Assembly: GCA_000226015.1 (NCBI GenBank)
Contig: JH154312.1
Location: 8,483 to 30,012 of the forward strand
From: Mnemiopsis leidyi
Lineage: Eukaryota; Ctenophora; Tentaculata; Lobata; Bolinopsidae
Length of the DNA: 21,530 bases
Direction: 5' to 3'
Shown: positions 1 through 9,914 of the stretch, in pieces
Numbering within the stretch: the stretch's first letter is position 1
Layout of the letters: each line of letters opens with the position of its first letter
The notes under the pieces: generated by a model
What the model was told of the DNA's origin: nothing
The model's database searches: none
The model's input: the letters and a program-made list of their open reading frames with translations, nothing else
Made by a program: the position numbers and the translations under genes

Positions 1-142
1 CATGCCCATATCTCATTAGAACTTTATTCACATGACCATGTTTCATTAGAACTTTATTCACATGACCATATCTCATTAGAACTTTATTCACATGACCATA
101 TCTCATTAGAACTTTATTCACGTGACCATATCTCATTAGAAC
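1..142 (+). repeat. 30-bp minisatellite, about 4.7 copies, running in from outside the window
   Basis: Direct reading shows a 30-base unit repeated head to tail with only one to three changes per copy (starts at 1, 31, 61, 91 and 121; the last copy breaks off near 142). Each unit contains CTCATTAGAAC. In the last copy the AG of this motif (138-139) lies directly before an open coding stretch and looks like its 3' splice site, so the array sits at the end of an intron and every unit carries a copy of the acceptor. It begins at base 1, so its true length is unknown. Confidence 0.95.
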
Positions 143-756
143 GGAGAGTTGGAGCAGATGATAGCTTATCAGCCGACCTCGATACGAGCAGTGCGCCTGC
201 AGGCACTGGTTCCGCAGAAAAACAACTTCCTCCTTAACAAAACTGATAACATGCTCAAAAATGATGTGAGTAATCTATTTTGGTAGGTTTTGTTGGATCT
301 TTAACATACAGCACATCCTAGCGACTCACATCCTGTTGCGAAATTTGATGATTCTGCTAGAATTATTGCGGAATTCAAATGACGAGGGAAAGCAAAGTGG
401 GGTTCGGTCAATTTACCCTAATTTTGTACGAAATTCTCCCGTTTCGCCAATTTTTTAGTACAATTTATTTCTGACGACCTTCATTGCAAGTGTCATTAAT
501 GGAAAATTTATCCGGCTAGTTGAGAAGTGCCAAGGGGTACCCCTTCGACATTTTTTTTCAATTTTTTTTGTGTAGCAGTCACACGTTTGATGTAAGTTAT
601 AGATAGGTAGGTCGTGGGCTCATTTTTGTTCTCCACACTGACAACTCATTATTTCTGATGTTTAAGCTTGAATTTTTTCCTCAGCGACATAGGATCGAAG
701 AGATTATCGACGATGAGGAAATGGCTACCACAAAGAGAGATCTAACTTGCATTTAA
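140..756 (+). CDS. 3'-terminal two exons of a partial unidentified gene
   Basis: Two exons are supported. Exon A (140-265, 42 codons) follows the AG at 138-139 and ends at a strong donor, GTGAGT (266-271); an in-frame TAG directly before it means it must be spliced. It reads NGELEQMIAYQPTSIRAV and onward, with balanced composition, ending in NMLKND. Exon B (685-756) follows a good acceptor (TTTTTTCCTCAG) in the same phase 0 and adds 23 residues, starting RHRIEEIIDDEE, to a TAA at 754-756. The intron is 419 bases. The joined C-terminus is 65 residues, with charged, probably helical sequence around the junction. I do not recognise the family; the rest lies upstream of the window. A weak ATTAAA at 860-865 could be its poly(A) signal. 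Exon A is much better supported than exon B, because 23 open codons could occur by chance. The exact start of exon A depends on which AG is used in the array. Confidence 0.6.
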
Positions 757-1439
757 TCAGGCTGAAGAGAAAGTTTCGGTGAACTTTTATTTAAAACTGT
801 TTTATATCAGATACTTTTACATCTTACTTCAATATTTGATGCATTCAATCTATATAGAGATTAAAAAACTGCATAAATTTAAAAACTGTGTAAATTTAAA
901 ATTTCTGATAATAATCTTTATATTGGTACCTTTTCATAACTTTTATAGTAATACAATAAGTATCAAGTACTTTGGGTACATTTTAATGAAAAAATTCATT
1001 GAATATCATTTATTGTAAGATTCTATAATATCGAATATTACGTGTGTTTTGTTAGCAAAGTGACAATAGGAAAACCTATTACTACATTACTAGTAAAAAC
1101 AGTCAACTAGCAAGAATGTCTCCGAACGCAATTTTTTTGCAACTGTTAGCGGAGCTATCTATTTAAATAGCAATAACGGACTATAGATGTTACTACATTC
1201 AGCATTCCATATTCGCTATTTATACATAGACAAGGACCACTTAATGGTCACCAGGTCACATTTATAAATGTTTAGTTTGTAAGCCGCGAGTTGTTTTTTA
1301 TAATGCGACTTTTTACCGCTCTTCTTCAGTGTAACACTGTGCTGCGCGCGTTCACGCGCATTATGCTGCACATATCAGCAATAACAGAGTAATGTAAGTT
1401 ACATGCGTACGGCTTTTATCAGGTTTGCATGTGTGATGT
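757..1439. other. Non-coding stretch between the edge gene and the SINE
   Basis: No convincing exon on either strand. The 79-residue frame at 779-1018 is very AT-rich, made of Ile, Leu, Phe, Tyr, Lys and Asn, and looks like chance. TGGTCA at 1245-1250 and AGGTCA at 1253-1258 form a possible direct repeat with 2-base spacing (a nuclear-receptor DR2 type), just upstream of TTTATAAA. A short GC-rich patch lies near 1340-1370. Confidence 0.6.
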
Positions 1440-1789
1440 GGACCTCAGTCTTTGTTGATCGGAGAGAACCGTTGAGAGAGCCACGCAGCGCCCGGTAAAT
1501 CCAGGTCATTGTCAGCCTCCAGATTCTTACTGCAGACACTTCTGGGTGTATATTGAAGTCTTATTAATGTAACATATGGGAGAAAAACCATTTGTTTCAG
1601 CAATAATATCCATGCCATATGAAACATGAAAACTTAAAGCAAAGGCAAATTCAGGACGCTCCCTCAGACGAGATAGCGCCGGGGATCGTGTGCACTGTGC
1701 GTTTCCTGCCTGGTGACTTGACATGTTCGGGGATCAAACTCCGGTCTGCTGCATGGGAGGTGTAAATGGAACCACTACACCAATCATCC
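1440..1789 (-). mobile_element. tRNA-derived SINE (tRNA-Gly-like head)
   Basis: On the minus strand, starting near 1789, the sequence has a Pol III A box (TTGGTGTAGTGGTT), an anticodon-arm-like CACCTCCCATGCAGCAGA and a B box (GAGTTTGATCCCC), spaced as in a tRNA gene. The CCTCCCATGC part resembles tRNA-Gly(CCC). The acceptor stem does not pair properly, so this is not a working tRNA. The body continues to about 1440 and ends in a stretch (1441-1500) that recurs at 11569-11673, showing a dispersed family. The two short overlapping minus-strand reading frames here (1445-1627 and 1527-1724) lie inside the element and are not genes. The exact 3' end and target-site duplication were not determined. 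Confidence 0.6.
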
Positions 1790-2098
1790 GATAAAGTAAA
1801 TATTCCTGTGTTGGTGTCTCAGCATGGTCACGCTGGTCTAACTCTGATTTCTGAACTCGATTCTTGGAGACTTTTCTGAATTCTTATAGTACAGGATGAC
1901 GGTATTGTATCATGTATAGTTTAAATTGCAGGTTACCTTCATTAACAATTAAGTTGCTGTTCATACGATTTATGTCGCTGTCCACTTTTTAGCTAGTGAC
2001 TAGTGAACAACATGCTTAATCATATGACATATTTCATTGATTGTAATTGGAATTTATGATTGAACACATAATCATATGGAATTGAGTCTAACTCTATT

Positions 2099-2105
2099 TA
2101 TAAAA
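2099..2105 (+). promoter_or_regulatory. Possible TATA box of the first cysteine-rich gene
   Basis: TATAAAA stands 128 bases before the ATG at 2233. It would place the transcript start near 2130 and leave a leader of about 100 bases. No experimental support; in AT-rich DNA such matches are common. Confidence 0.35.
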
Positions 2106-2232
2106 CCTTCACAATTTGCCACCTTTTCATTAAACTTTAAGTTTTTTTTTAAAATCAATCTTCGTTGATGTACTTACTTCGTACAGGAATTAACAACTCG
2201 ATAAAAGCAAGAGTAGGGCGGACTTTTGGGTG

Positions 2233-4046
2233 ATGAACGGGCAAATCCAGTTTCTGTTAATCATTACGGTCACAGCTGTTATTTGTATCGGTAAGTGAAA
2301 ATTCTTATTTTTCATAAAAACATTCCATTCTGAAGTACTTAATATGATTATAAGCGATACATTGAAAGTTGAAAGTTCTACAATTATAGGGTATTAGAGA
2401 TTCAGAATTGTTTCAAGTATTTTGTTTCACGTATAAGTAGTTTGATTTTAATAGATCTACCACAATCAGGGAACGTGGTAAAAACTAAGCAAGCTGGTAC
2501 AAAGTCCATCGTGATCTGTAGGGACGGTAAATGTAGAAACGCTCGGGACATATCACTCGTGAACCTCGACTCAGACAACGTCTACACGAAAAGCGAAAGT
2601 GGTCACCTTCAACGAGCAAACACTTTGAAAATCGTATCCAGGAACTTCATAAAGAACTGCCAATATCAGGACGGGCGATATCACTGTAGTACCAAAGTAC
2701 TGAAGGATTCCACCTCTTGCAAGAAGACTAAGAAGGGTGTGGTCTGTCTCCAAGGTAGCGAAGATAATAACCACGTACAAGTCAGATGCTGGAAAGTTTC
2801 AGATCAGCACGTGACCTGCTCCCAGGACATCGTGTGTGCGTACTCAAACAAGCTACATCGAGCTCTCTGTTTCAAAAAGTCTCAGATAGAAGGTAACACG
2901 TGTGTAGGTGAGGGCGATGAAAAAGTTTGTTACGAGCTGGACGACTTGACTCAGATAAAACACTCCGTAGTCTGCCAGACAAAAGATGAGACCACCTGCC
3001 GCCTCGTTATCTCCAAGTTCTGTTTGAGAAACGGTCAGTGTTACTCCAACACGTCAGGGAAGACACAGCTCCAGCAGGGTCAAGATAAGTTATGTGCTCG
3101 GTTAGTTGTTACGCAAGCTATTGCTGCTAGGGTCTCTGTCCACTGCGAGAAGCATCCCGAGGATTCCAGATGTAGGATCAAACTCCGTGCTAACTTGCTG
3201 GGGAAGCAGGCTGAGAGAGCTATCGAGAAAAAGTGTTCAGTGCCTAAAGACCTGCACCAGTGCAAAGTTACAGCGATGGCAGTGTCCAAGTGTCATGTGG
3301 AGGTTGACCAATGTAAAGCTTTAAAAGATCCAGCTGAACAACGCAAGTGTTTCCGGGAAATCTACGGCAGCTGCATCACAAAACTCCATCTTTCCAAGCA
3401 CTTCTGCCAAGGGAAGAGCATGAACCCTGTCATTAGCCAGTCCTGTCTGGCCGTCGAGCGAGGTGAAATCAAATGTTACGTCATGTTCCAGCACTGCAAG
3501 CGCGCTCAGACCGAGGAAGAGAAGAATAATTGTGAGAAAGAGGTGGAGTTGAAGTGTGCCTACCTGAGCATGAGGTATATCGAGTGTTTCTATTACAAGC
3601 ACGCCGAGCAAGTCAAAGGAAACAACCCCCAGAAGTCCCTAGCAGCAGGAGACAAGGACATGTGCGGGGTCCTGACATCTGCAAAGTCGTACTGTCACCA
3701 GAGTTTGATATCATGTAACGAGCTGGAGGGGGAGGAGAGAAACATTTGCTTTAAAGATATCAGCGAACCCTGCACCACCGTCATCAAGCTTCATCAGCAA
3801 GGCAAGTACAACTGCGTGAGGAGGAGTGTTGAGAAGAAGGAGGGTGGAGAGGGGAGGAAGATGCGGAGAGGGGATGGAGAGGAGTGTAAACGTATTCTCG
3901 TAGCTACAGTCGGATGTCTGGAGCTGATGCAGAGATGCCGATATGTCTCCAGTAAGAGGGGGAAGGAGTTTTGTGACAAGCGTTCAGAAGGATGTGAAGA
4001 TAGTATTGCCAAGTATAAGGAAAGTCAGAGTAAATGCTTTAGTTGA
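2233..4046 (+). CDS. Secreted six-cysteine-repeat protein, smaller paralog (about 549 aa)
   Basis: Two exons: 2233-2290 (signal peptide) and 2455-4046. The ATG at 2233 opens MNGQIQFLLIITVTAVICI, a clear signal peptide. The donor is G|GTAAGTG and the acceptor TTTTAATAG; the 164-base intron splits an Asp codon in phase 1. The long open frame starts a little before the acceptor without an ATG, which supports the short first exon. Mature protein: an N-terminal domain (residues about 20-110) with VICRDGKC and SGHL motifs shared with the next gene, a Cys-rich middle region, then four tandem six-Cys units at residues 289-337, 350-397, 423-473 and 497-547, spaced C-x9-C-x6-C-x10/11-C-x6/7-C-x9-13-C. 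No transmembrane segment follows the signal peptide. Probably secreted and strongly disulfide-bonded. The C-x6-C spacing vaguely recalls the Golgi GLG1/ESL-1 cysteine-rich repeat, but the rest does not fit well. Function unknown. Confidence 0.9.
3261..4037 (+). repeat. Four tandem six-cysteine protein units
   Basis: Units run from first to sixth Cys codon at 3261-3407, 3444-3587, 3663-3815 and 3885-4037. Spacings are 9-6-11-7-10, 9-6-11-7-9, 9-6-10-7-13 and 9-6-11-6-13 residues between successive Cys. Apart from the Cys the units differ widely, so they are ancient protein repeats rather than recent DNA duplications. The segment between Cys 3 and Cys 4 is charged and the segments around it look helical, suggesting a disulfide-stapled helical bundle (inference). 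Confidence 0.85.
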
Positions 4047-4534
4047 GACTTTTAAAAGCGTCTGCGTAGTAAAGTTAACAACCAATTTCGAATTTATTTT
4101 ACAGCCCAATGAAACTCTAAATCTAATCTTATTTTCAACGCCACGAAATTATGTGTGTCCCAGCAGCCAACTTTTAGTGATCGGTTAAACTTTTAAAGTG
4201 TGTAAGGAGACTTTTGGCTTGTCGTGCCAAATACAAGAATCAACATCTTGCATAGCGATGTATTTTACAATAGTAGTAGTAGTAATACTCTTTGATGTTT
4301 GCTCTTTGTTTAAAGTTTTGAATTTGCATTTTTCAAAAAAACGCTATCACTTATTTTAGGCTTAATAAGTACCGATTGATTCAAACCACAATGTAATTTT
4401 GATAAAGTTAGATCAATATTGAATTATTGAAATCCGTCAACAATTTGATAGCAGACCTTTCAATCGAGTGCATAAGAACTGTATATTCTCTTGAATGCGT
4501 TGATAGCTAATAGTAGAACGGTTTCTGTTATGAC
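4047..4534. other. 488-base intergenic spacer between the paralogs
   Basis: No coding signal. A short TAG triplet run occurs near 4272-4285. No canonical AATAAA was found after the first gene; AATAAG near 4363 is a weak candidate poly(A) signal. The promoter of the second gene should lie here, but no clear TATA box is visible. Confidence 0.6.
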
Positions 4535-7500
4535 ATGCGACCATGGATGAAACCGTGGCTACTAGTTTTATTGGCTATAACCAAATCGGGTAAGTTTCTT
4601 AACAAGAGCCTTGATTTTGAACACGTTGATAAATAAACTTTTACGTTTTTAACTGACAGGAACCGATTCTGTATTGATCTTAATAAATCGCCTCAAAATC
4701 TAATAATGCTATTGAAAATAATTGGCGAGGACTTTAATCCTGCTAAACACGTTACAGATGCGGTAGGAGGAAGACATTCACCAACCGGCCAACACGTCCT
4801 GGTATGTCAACAGGGAGCCTGCCAGAAAGTCCTTGTCAGTCGCATTTCTTCAATCAACCTGCAGTCTCCGAATCTTCGAATCTACGTTCGAGACAGATCA
4901 GGACATCTCAAATGTTTGCCTCAGTTTACGGTCCGTTCAAGACACTCCGGACACATAGTCAAGCGCTGCAAATTCTCGTATCTGAGAGGTCGCTATTACT
5001 GTCGGGGTTTTCCAAATAGGAAGGCGAAAAATTGTTATTCCACAAGAGTAATAAGAACGTCTTGTCATCGCCGGTTTAAGTGTAAAAAATATATTGTAGT
5101 TAAAAGAATGTGCCCTGTCCAAGGCAAATTTAGACTTAAATGTCCTAACAATAGAACTATAGGCCGACTGGAATACTACCGGACCAAATGTATGAGACTG
5201 GTGTACAAATGTAGTTTCTCAGAGTCGACCAAGTGTAAGCATCTCCGTCACAAGTGCCGGAAAATTGCAAACCTCTCAAAACACTGTCCTAAACGCACCA
5301 ACAAGAAGAGTATCCGAGGGAGACACAGAAAGTACCGTCCAACTCCATGTGCCTCCAACTATTATCGCTGTAGAAGGCGGGGGCACGGTCTGAAAACTTG
5401 TTTAGAACAATATTCCTCGTGCAGCAAACTATTGAGGTGTTCCAATCGGTATTCTAGATGTGTTAGGAGGAGGAATAGACACCTCTGCTGGGTGAGACAC
5501 AGAAGTTGTAGAGAAGAAGTTATTCTTGGGAGATTGCCCGTTAACAGACATCCTGTCAGGGGAAAGGGGAAGAGACTTTGCGGAAAACTTTATGAAATTT
5601 GTTGCAGGAATTCAAACCGGAGTGTTTGTCGCAAACATTATTCAAACTGTTTGCAGAAAGCTCGAACAAACCTAGGATCTAGAGCAAGGCTTGGGGGAAA
5701 CATTGGTCTAAGCCGATGTGAAAGTCTACATAAATACATCGTGAAGTGCAGGATCGTGATCATGACTTGTACGAAGGACAAAACCTGCAAAAAGTCCCTT
5801 CTGTGCCTGTGTCAGCGAGTCCTAAAGATAGTTCAACATTGTCACGAAATCCAGAAAGAAAAGAAATGTCATCATTTCACATTGTTTCAGAGCAGATGCT
5901 TGAGGGTGTTGCATATGTGTAAGGGACCCGATAGACTGTGCAGCTCAAGATATGTAAACTTGTGCCAGAAACTTATTAGAGTTGTTCATCAATGTCAGAG
6001 AAAACTTACGGTATCCACTCCTTATCACCATCGTCATCATCATGATCATCATCATGATCATCATAATCATCACCATCATCATCATCATAATCATCTTCAT
6101 AATCATCTTCATAATTACTACTCTCGTCATCATCACCATCATCCTCATCCTCATCAGTTCATGACCGAATCTAGGTTATTCAGTGTATGCAAAAAAGTTA
6201 TCGTCTATCGACGAAAGTGTGCTAACCTGATCAGGTTTTGTGAGTCTGATTTCCACTCCGATCCTAGAATATGCGGAGCAAGGTATGTGACGGTATGCAA
6301 GAAAGCCCTCGCCGTTATGGAGACTTGCACTGTAGCCTCGACTAGAAATTTCAAGTACAACCAACATCATCAAAAGCATCGAATACAGAGAAAAAGGACT
6401 TGCAGAAAACTGACTTGGTACCGCGCTAGATGCCATCGATATATAAGATATTGTTCAAAAAGACACCGACATTTCGGCAATAGACAGAAATGCTCAAGAA
6501 AACATTTGGGAAGGTGTTACAAAGTGTTACGCCACGCAAACTCAAAGGTATGTAGACGTAACAAATTTGGTTCGACACACCGCCAGGATCAGCATAAATC
6601 CCGTCAAAATTACCGTAGAGTGTTATATCCAAAGTGTAGAGGACACTCAACTCATTGTTCGAGTACGAAAAGGTATTCGGATCAGTGCGAGAGCAGGATT
6701 AGACACTGTAATGCTAAGGGTGTTTCTAAAATCAGGCAGTGTCTTGGTGTTTACGCCGAGATCTGTCTGAAACTTATCAAGTATCAGAGGCACTGTTGTA
6801 GGAGAACTAATCAGCCAAAGTCCTCACAATTTCGGAGGAAAAATATTATCAAAGCACGTTTCAGCCAAGCTAAGACAACATCAAATAAAGATCGGCCAAA
6901 AATCAACGATAGAACGAAAAAAGAAACTTCAGGAAAGCCCAGCAATCAAGAAGAAGCTGTAAAGAAGTTTTGGACACAAGCGAAATTGGATCAAAAACTT
7001 AAACTTAAAGTCAATCATGGACGAAGCTCCAAAGGCAAAGCCAAAGCCAAAATACAAATGGTTCAATCTCAACCAAAATTCGATTCTAACTTTTTGAATA
7101 GAACAAACCAGCTGTCAAATTCAAAAGCAGCCTCAAAATCAAGATACAAAGAGTACTTCAGGCAATATCAGACGTGCACTAAAAACATAAGGATTCAATG
7201 CAAGGACAAAAAGTGCAAAAATAAACAAACAGTACTCCTTTTGCATAGTGTGTGCTATTTTCAGTTTTATTCCAAAGTTTTATGTTCCAAGATCGAAAGA
7301 GCAAGGACCAAATGCAGAGAAAGTTCATCCCCAACATGCAAACGCCTCAGATCCGCCCAATCTCGACATTGCAGTAGAAGCTCAAACAAAGTTGGAGACT
7401 CTCCTTGCAGGAAAGCCAAAAAGACACTAACTTCCTGTTACCAACTGCATATTTCAAGATGTCGCATTAACAACAAATATAATTGCCACATTGGTGCGGT

Positions 7501-9325
7501 TCGACTATGTAAGTTAAGTCTGAAGTACCAGCGCGACTTAGATCGGTGTAAAAAATGGAGTCGAAAGGCAAGAATAAAAAGGTGTCACACTTTGGTGAAG
7601 AGTTTGGAATTTTGTCATCGCGTTAGATGTCGCAATTTCAAAGGAAACAACTCGTTTTGTCAGCTGAAGAAGTTAAAGTGCAATTACATTGTGAAACTTC
7701 ATGCAAGTTCCTGTAAAAATCATGACAAGAAGGTAAAAAATCAACAAGGTCCCTCAGATCAATCAAGAAATCAATCAAGCAAAAAATTAAATACACCATT
7801 TTCGAGAGAACTGTTGGACAGCAATTTAAACACTCGTTTAGTCGAAAACAAACGGCTGAAAGGAACAATTGTTATTGACAAGAAGACAAAAGAGCAGCGA
7901 AAACACATTGGTAAAGTGAAAAATAAAGGGATGAAGACTGGGAGGATAGCAGCCCATGATAATAAACCAACAGTTAATTCTAGAGGACAAGAAGCAGCAG
8001 ATGGATCTAGCAAAGGAATTGCTCGTATAGAGTCAGGGGCAGAAAAAAAGCAGTTCGCAGAAAAACCGATTGCTGTTGTAAAATCAGAAGCAGAAAAAGA
8101 GCAGCTTTCAGAAAAACCGAATGTTGTAAAGACAAGAAATAAACTACAAGTCAAAGATCACAAGAAGGAGACGAAATTGAAGATAAAACATGGTGCAACA
8201 AAGCAGCGAATTTATCATCGATCTAACAAATCACATAAGTCAGATATAAAAAGAACGAATGTTGATGTAGGAAACCCCAAAGCAACAAGATTAGCAACCA
8301 AGAAAAACAATGATCATAGTATTGATAATATGTCCATAAAGAGGGAGAGTGAGATAAAGAAACCAGCAGTTTTTGATCGAGAAACAACGAGACAAACAAA
8401 AAATATAAATGAGGAACCTTTGAAGTTAAACCAACCAAGTCATAAAGGAGTTGTGAGAAAAGAAAATGACAAAATTAGTGGAGAAGATGGTAAAATTGCG
8501 AGCGAAGAAGCTGAAGAAATGCAGCAAAGTTCTACAAGGCAGCAAATCAAGAATGGATCAAATGAACGATTGAGTTCAGAGAGTGATACTGATACTGATA
8601 AGGACCGGAGTTTTGTAGGAGCAATCCGAGATACTGATGGAGATTACAAAGAGAAGAAAGGAGGACAAAAACCGTTAGATCGAAAGTTAAGAAGGCAAAG
8701 AAAGGATGGAAGTATAAAGGCACACAAATTGACAGATAAGTCAACTGTTGACGAACATGGGAAACTTGATCTGAACGGGAAATCAAAAAATACTGGACCT
8801 GAGAAGAAAACATATCTGTGGGGTCCAGGCAGACCAATACAATACCCAAAATCTATGTCTAACAATAATGAGCATAGTAAACAAGCTAGAAGGAAACAGA
8901 AACAAAAGTCAAACAGTGAAAATACTGAGGGAGGATTATTACCAGAGAAACACTCAAGTTCAACTAGTGGGTTGAAACACTCAAGTTCAACTAGTGGGTT
9001 GAAACACTCGAGTTCAACTAGTAGGTTGAAGGATCGATCAAGGAGAAGGGTTGTTGTCCATTCAGCTGGTGGTCCATCAATAACTCTTCACAAAGCAGAT
9101 TTAAAAAGAAGTAAAAGGGAGGATAACCATGGTGAGAATGATGTGGACAGCGTTTACAAGAAGAGTGCTGATATCATCCCCACCAGTGATGAAGAGGATG
9201 AGGAGGGTGGTGGCGATCATGATGAAGGAGTCGAGAAGGGAGGGTTAAAGCGCCAGACTGAAACGAAGGATACCAGGGGCAGGACCACTCCATTCACGGC
9301 ATCAGGGTTTGTTTATATTGGTTGA
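4535..9325 (+). CDS. Giant secreted Cys/His/Lys-rich paralog (about 1540 aa)
   Basis: Two exons: 4535-4589 (MRPWMKPWLLVLLAITKS, a signal peptide) and 4758-9325. The donor is G|GTAAGTT and the acceptor CACGTTACAG; the 168-base phase-1 intron splits an Asp codon exactly as in the upstream paralog. The in-frame ATG at 4706 lies inside this intron and is probably not used. Layout: N-terminal domain with VLVCQQGAC and SGHL motifs shared with the paralog; very basic four-Cys units of about C-x6-C-x8-C-x6-C (about 165-320); five six-Cys units at residues 339-380, 389-431, 496-542, 567-617 and 652-698; a His-rich block at 442-485; a Cys-free Lys-rich linker (about 701-823); a divergent Cys cluster (825-1004); then about 536 Cys-free, mostly charged and probably disordered residues. 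A furin-like RSKR stands at 1469-1472, before an acidic end. Likely an extracellular structural or metal-binding protein; no family recognised. Confidence 0.88.
5717..6796 (+). repeat. Five six-cysteine protein units of the giant paralog
   Basis: From first to sixth Cys codon: 5717-5842, 5867-5995, 6188-6328, 6401-6553 and 6656-6796. Inter-Cys spacings are 9-6-5-7-9, 9-6-6-7-9, 9-6-10-7-9, 9-6-12-7-11 and 9-6-10-7-9. The 9, 6 and 7 spacings are constant and match the units of the upstream gene; only the Cys3-Cys4 loop varies much. The first unit has an extra Cys in the 7-residue segment. This shared register is the main evidence that the two genes carry one domain family. Confidence 0.85.
6026..6157 (+). 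repeat. Histidine-rich block (28 His in 44 residues)
   Basis: An imperfect CAT/CAC trinucleotide tract codes for runs of His with Asp, Asn, Leu and Pro, including a run of seven His. It lies between the second and third six-Cys units of the giant paralog, so it is a linker expansion that leaves the Cys units intact. His clusters of this kind usually bind zinc, copper or nickel; the codon repeat shows it grew at least partly by replication slippage. Confidence 0.95.
8948..9028 (+). repeat. 27-bp in-frame tandem repeat, three copies
   Basis: Three adjacent 27-base units (8948, 8975, 9002) code for KHSSSTSGL, KHSSSTSGL and KHSSSTSRL near the C-terminus of the giant paralog. The first two DNA copies are identical, so the duplication is recent or kept uniform. 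Copy number is likely to vary between individuals. Confidence 0.95.
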
Positions 9326-9353
9326 CGATTTGTCAATTTTTTTATCAATAATG

Positions 9354-9359
9354 ATTAAA
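9354..9359 (+). terminator. Proximal poly(A) signal of the giant gene (ATTAAA)
   Basis: ATTAAA stands 29 bases after the stop codon (TGA, 9323-9325). It is the common variant of the cleavage signal and would give a very short 3' UTR. A canonical AATAAA lies further down at 9699-9704. Confidence 0.35.
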
Positions 9360-9698
9360 CAAAATTCAACTTTATGTTATTATAACTCCGGACAGGGTGG
9401 ATTTATTACAATTTAGTAAATGATATAATCATTTTATTAATAATTCTAATTCTAATACTATCTTCTTTATCAATCGCGTTTAATGACCAGACAAACTATT
9501 AAATTCTCTTTAGGTTGTACAAGACATTATTTTCAAAGATCTGGAGAAGGAAGAAGACCGAAGGGAAATAATTAACACTTACTTTGTTTATGGCCGATGG
9601 ATTACAGCCAATAGCGTTAAACGACTTATCATTATTTATTTGTAACTTCAATACGTGTTAGTCGTAACTTGGCAAATATTATTTTGAAGTTGAATCCT

Positions 9699-9704
9699 AA
9701 TAAA
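9699..9704 (+). terminator. Distal poly(A) signal of the giant gene (AATAAA)
   Basis: Canonical AATAAA about 375 bases after the stop, followed by A-rich sequence. Another AATAAA occurs at 9909-9914. Use of these sites would give a longer 3' UTR than the ATTAAA at 9354. Confidence 0.4.
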
Positions 9705-9914
9705 ACAAAATAAGAAAATAACGTGTTTTACTTATAGTTTCAAGTTCAAAGAAGTTTCAGAGATTTTGAATGATTTTATCTACCTATTTAAACATACGTT
9801 CATAAGTACACTTCCTTACTTCACATTATTAGCTAAACAATTATTACTTGTCCAAAACTTTAAAAGTGAACTTATCTTATATCTTTTATTCTTACTATGA
9901 TATTGTTTAATAAA

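Noticed and set aside
779..1018. 79-codon + strand frame
   Set aside because: AT-rich composition with no motif; typical of chance in this base composition.
1445..1724. Two overlapping minus-strand frames
   Set aside because: They fall inside the tRNA-derived SINE.
1720..1789. A functional tRNA-Gly gene
   Set aside because: A and B boxes are present but the acceptor stem does not pair, and the element continues into a SINE body.
4543..4660. ATG at 4543 spliced to the AG at 4658-4659
   Set aside because: It is in frame with the large ORF but yields no signal peptide and breaks the shared phase-1 arrangement; the 4535/4758 model is better on both counts.
4706..4757. The ATG at 4706 as start of the giant protein
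   Set aside because: It lies inside a 168-base intron flanked by good splice sites; splicing to 4758 gives a signal peptide and matches the paralog exactly. A start at 4706 gives no signal peptide.
5945..6164. Met-rich and Ile-rich frames on both strands over the His tract
   Set aside because: They are shadows of the CAT repeat in other frames.
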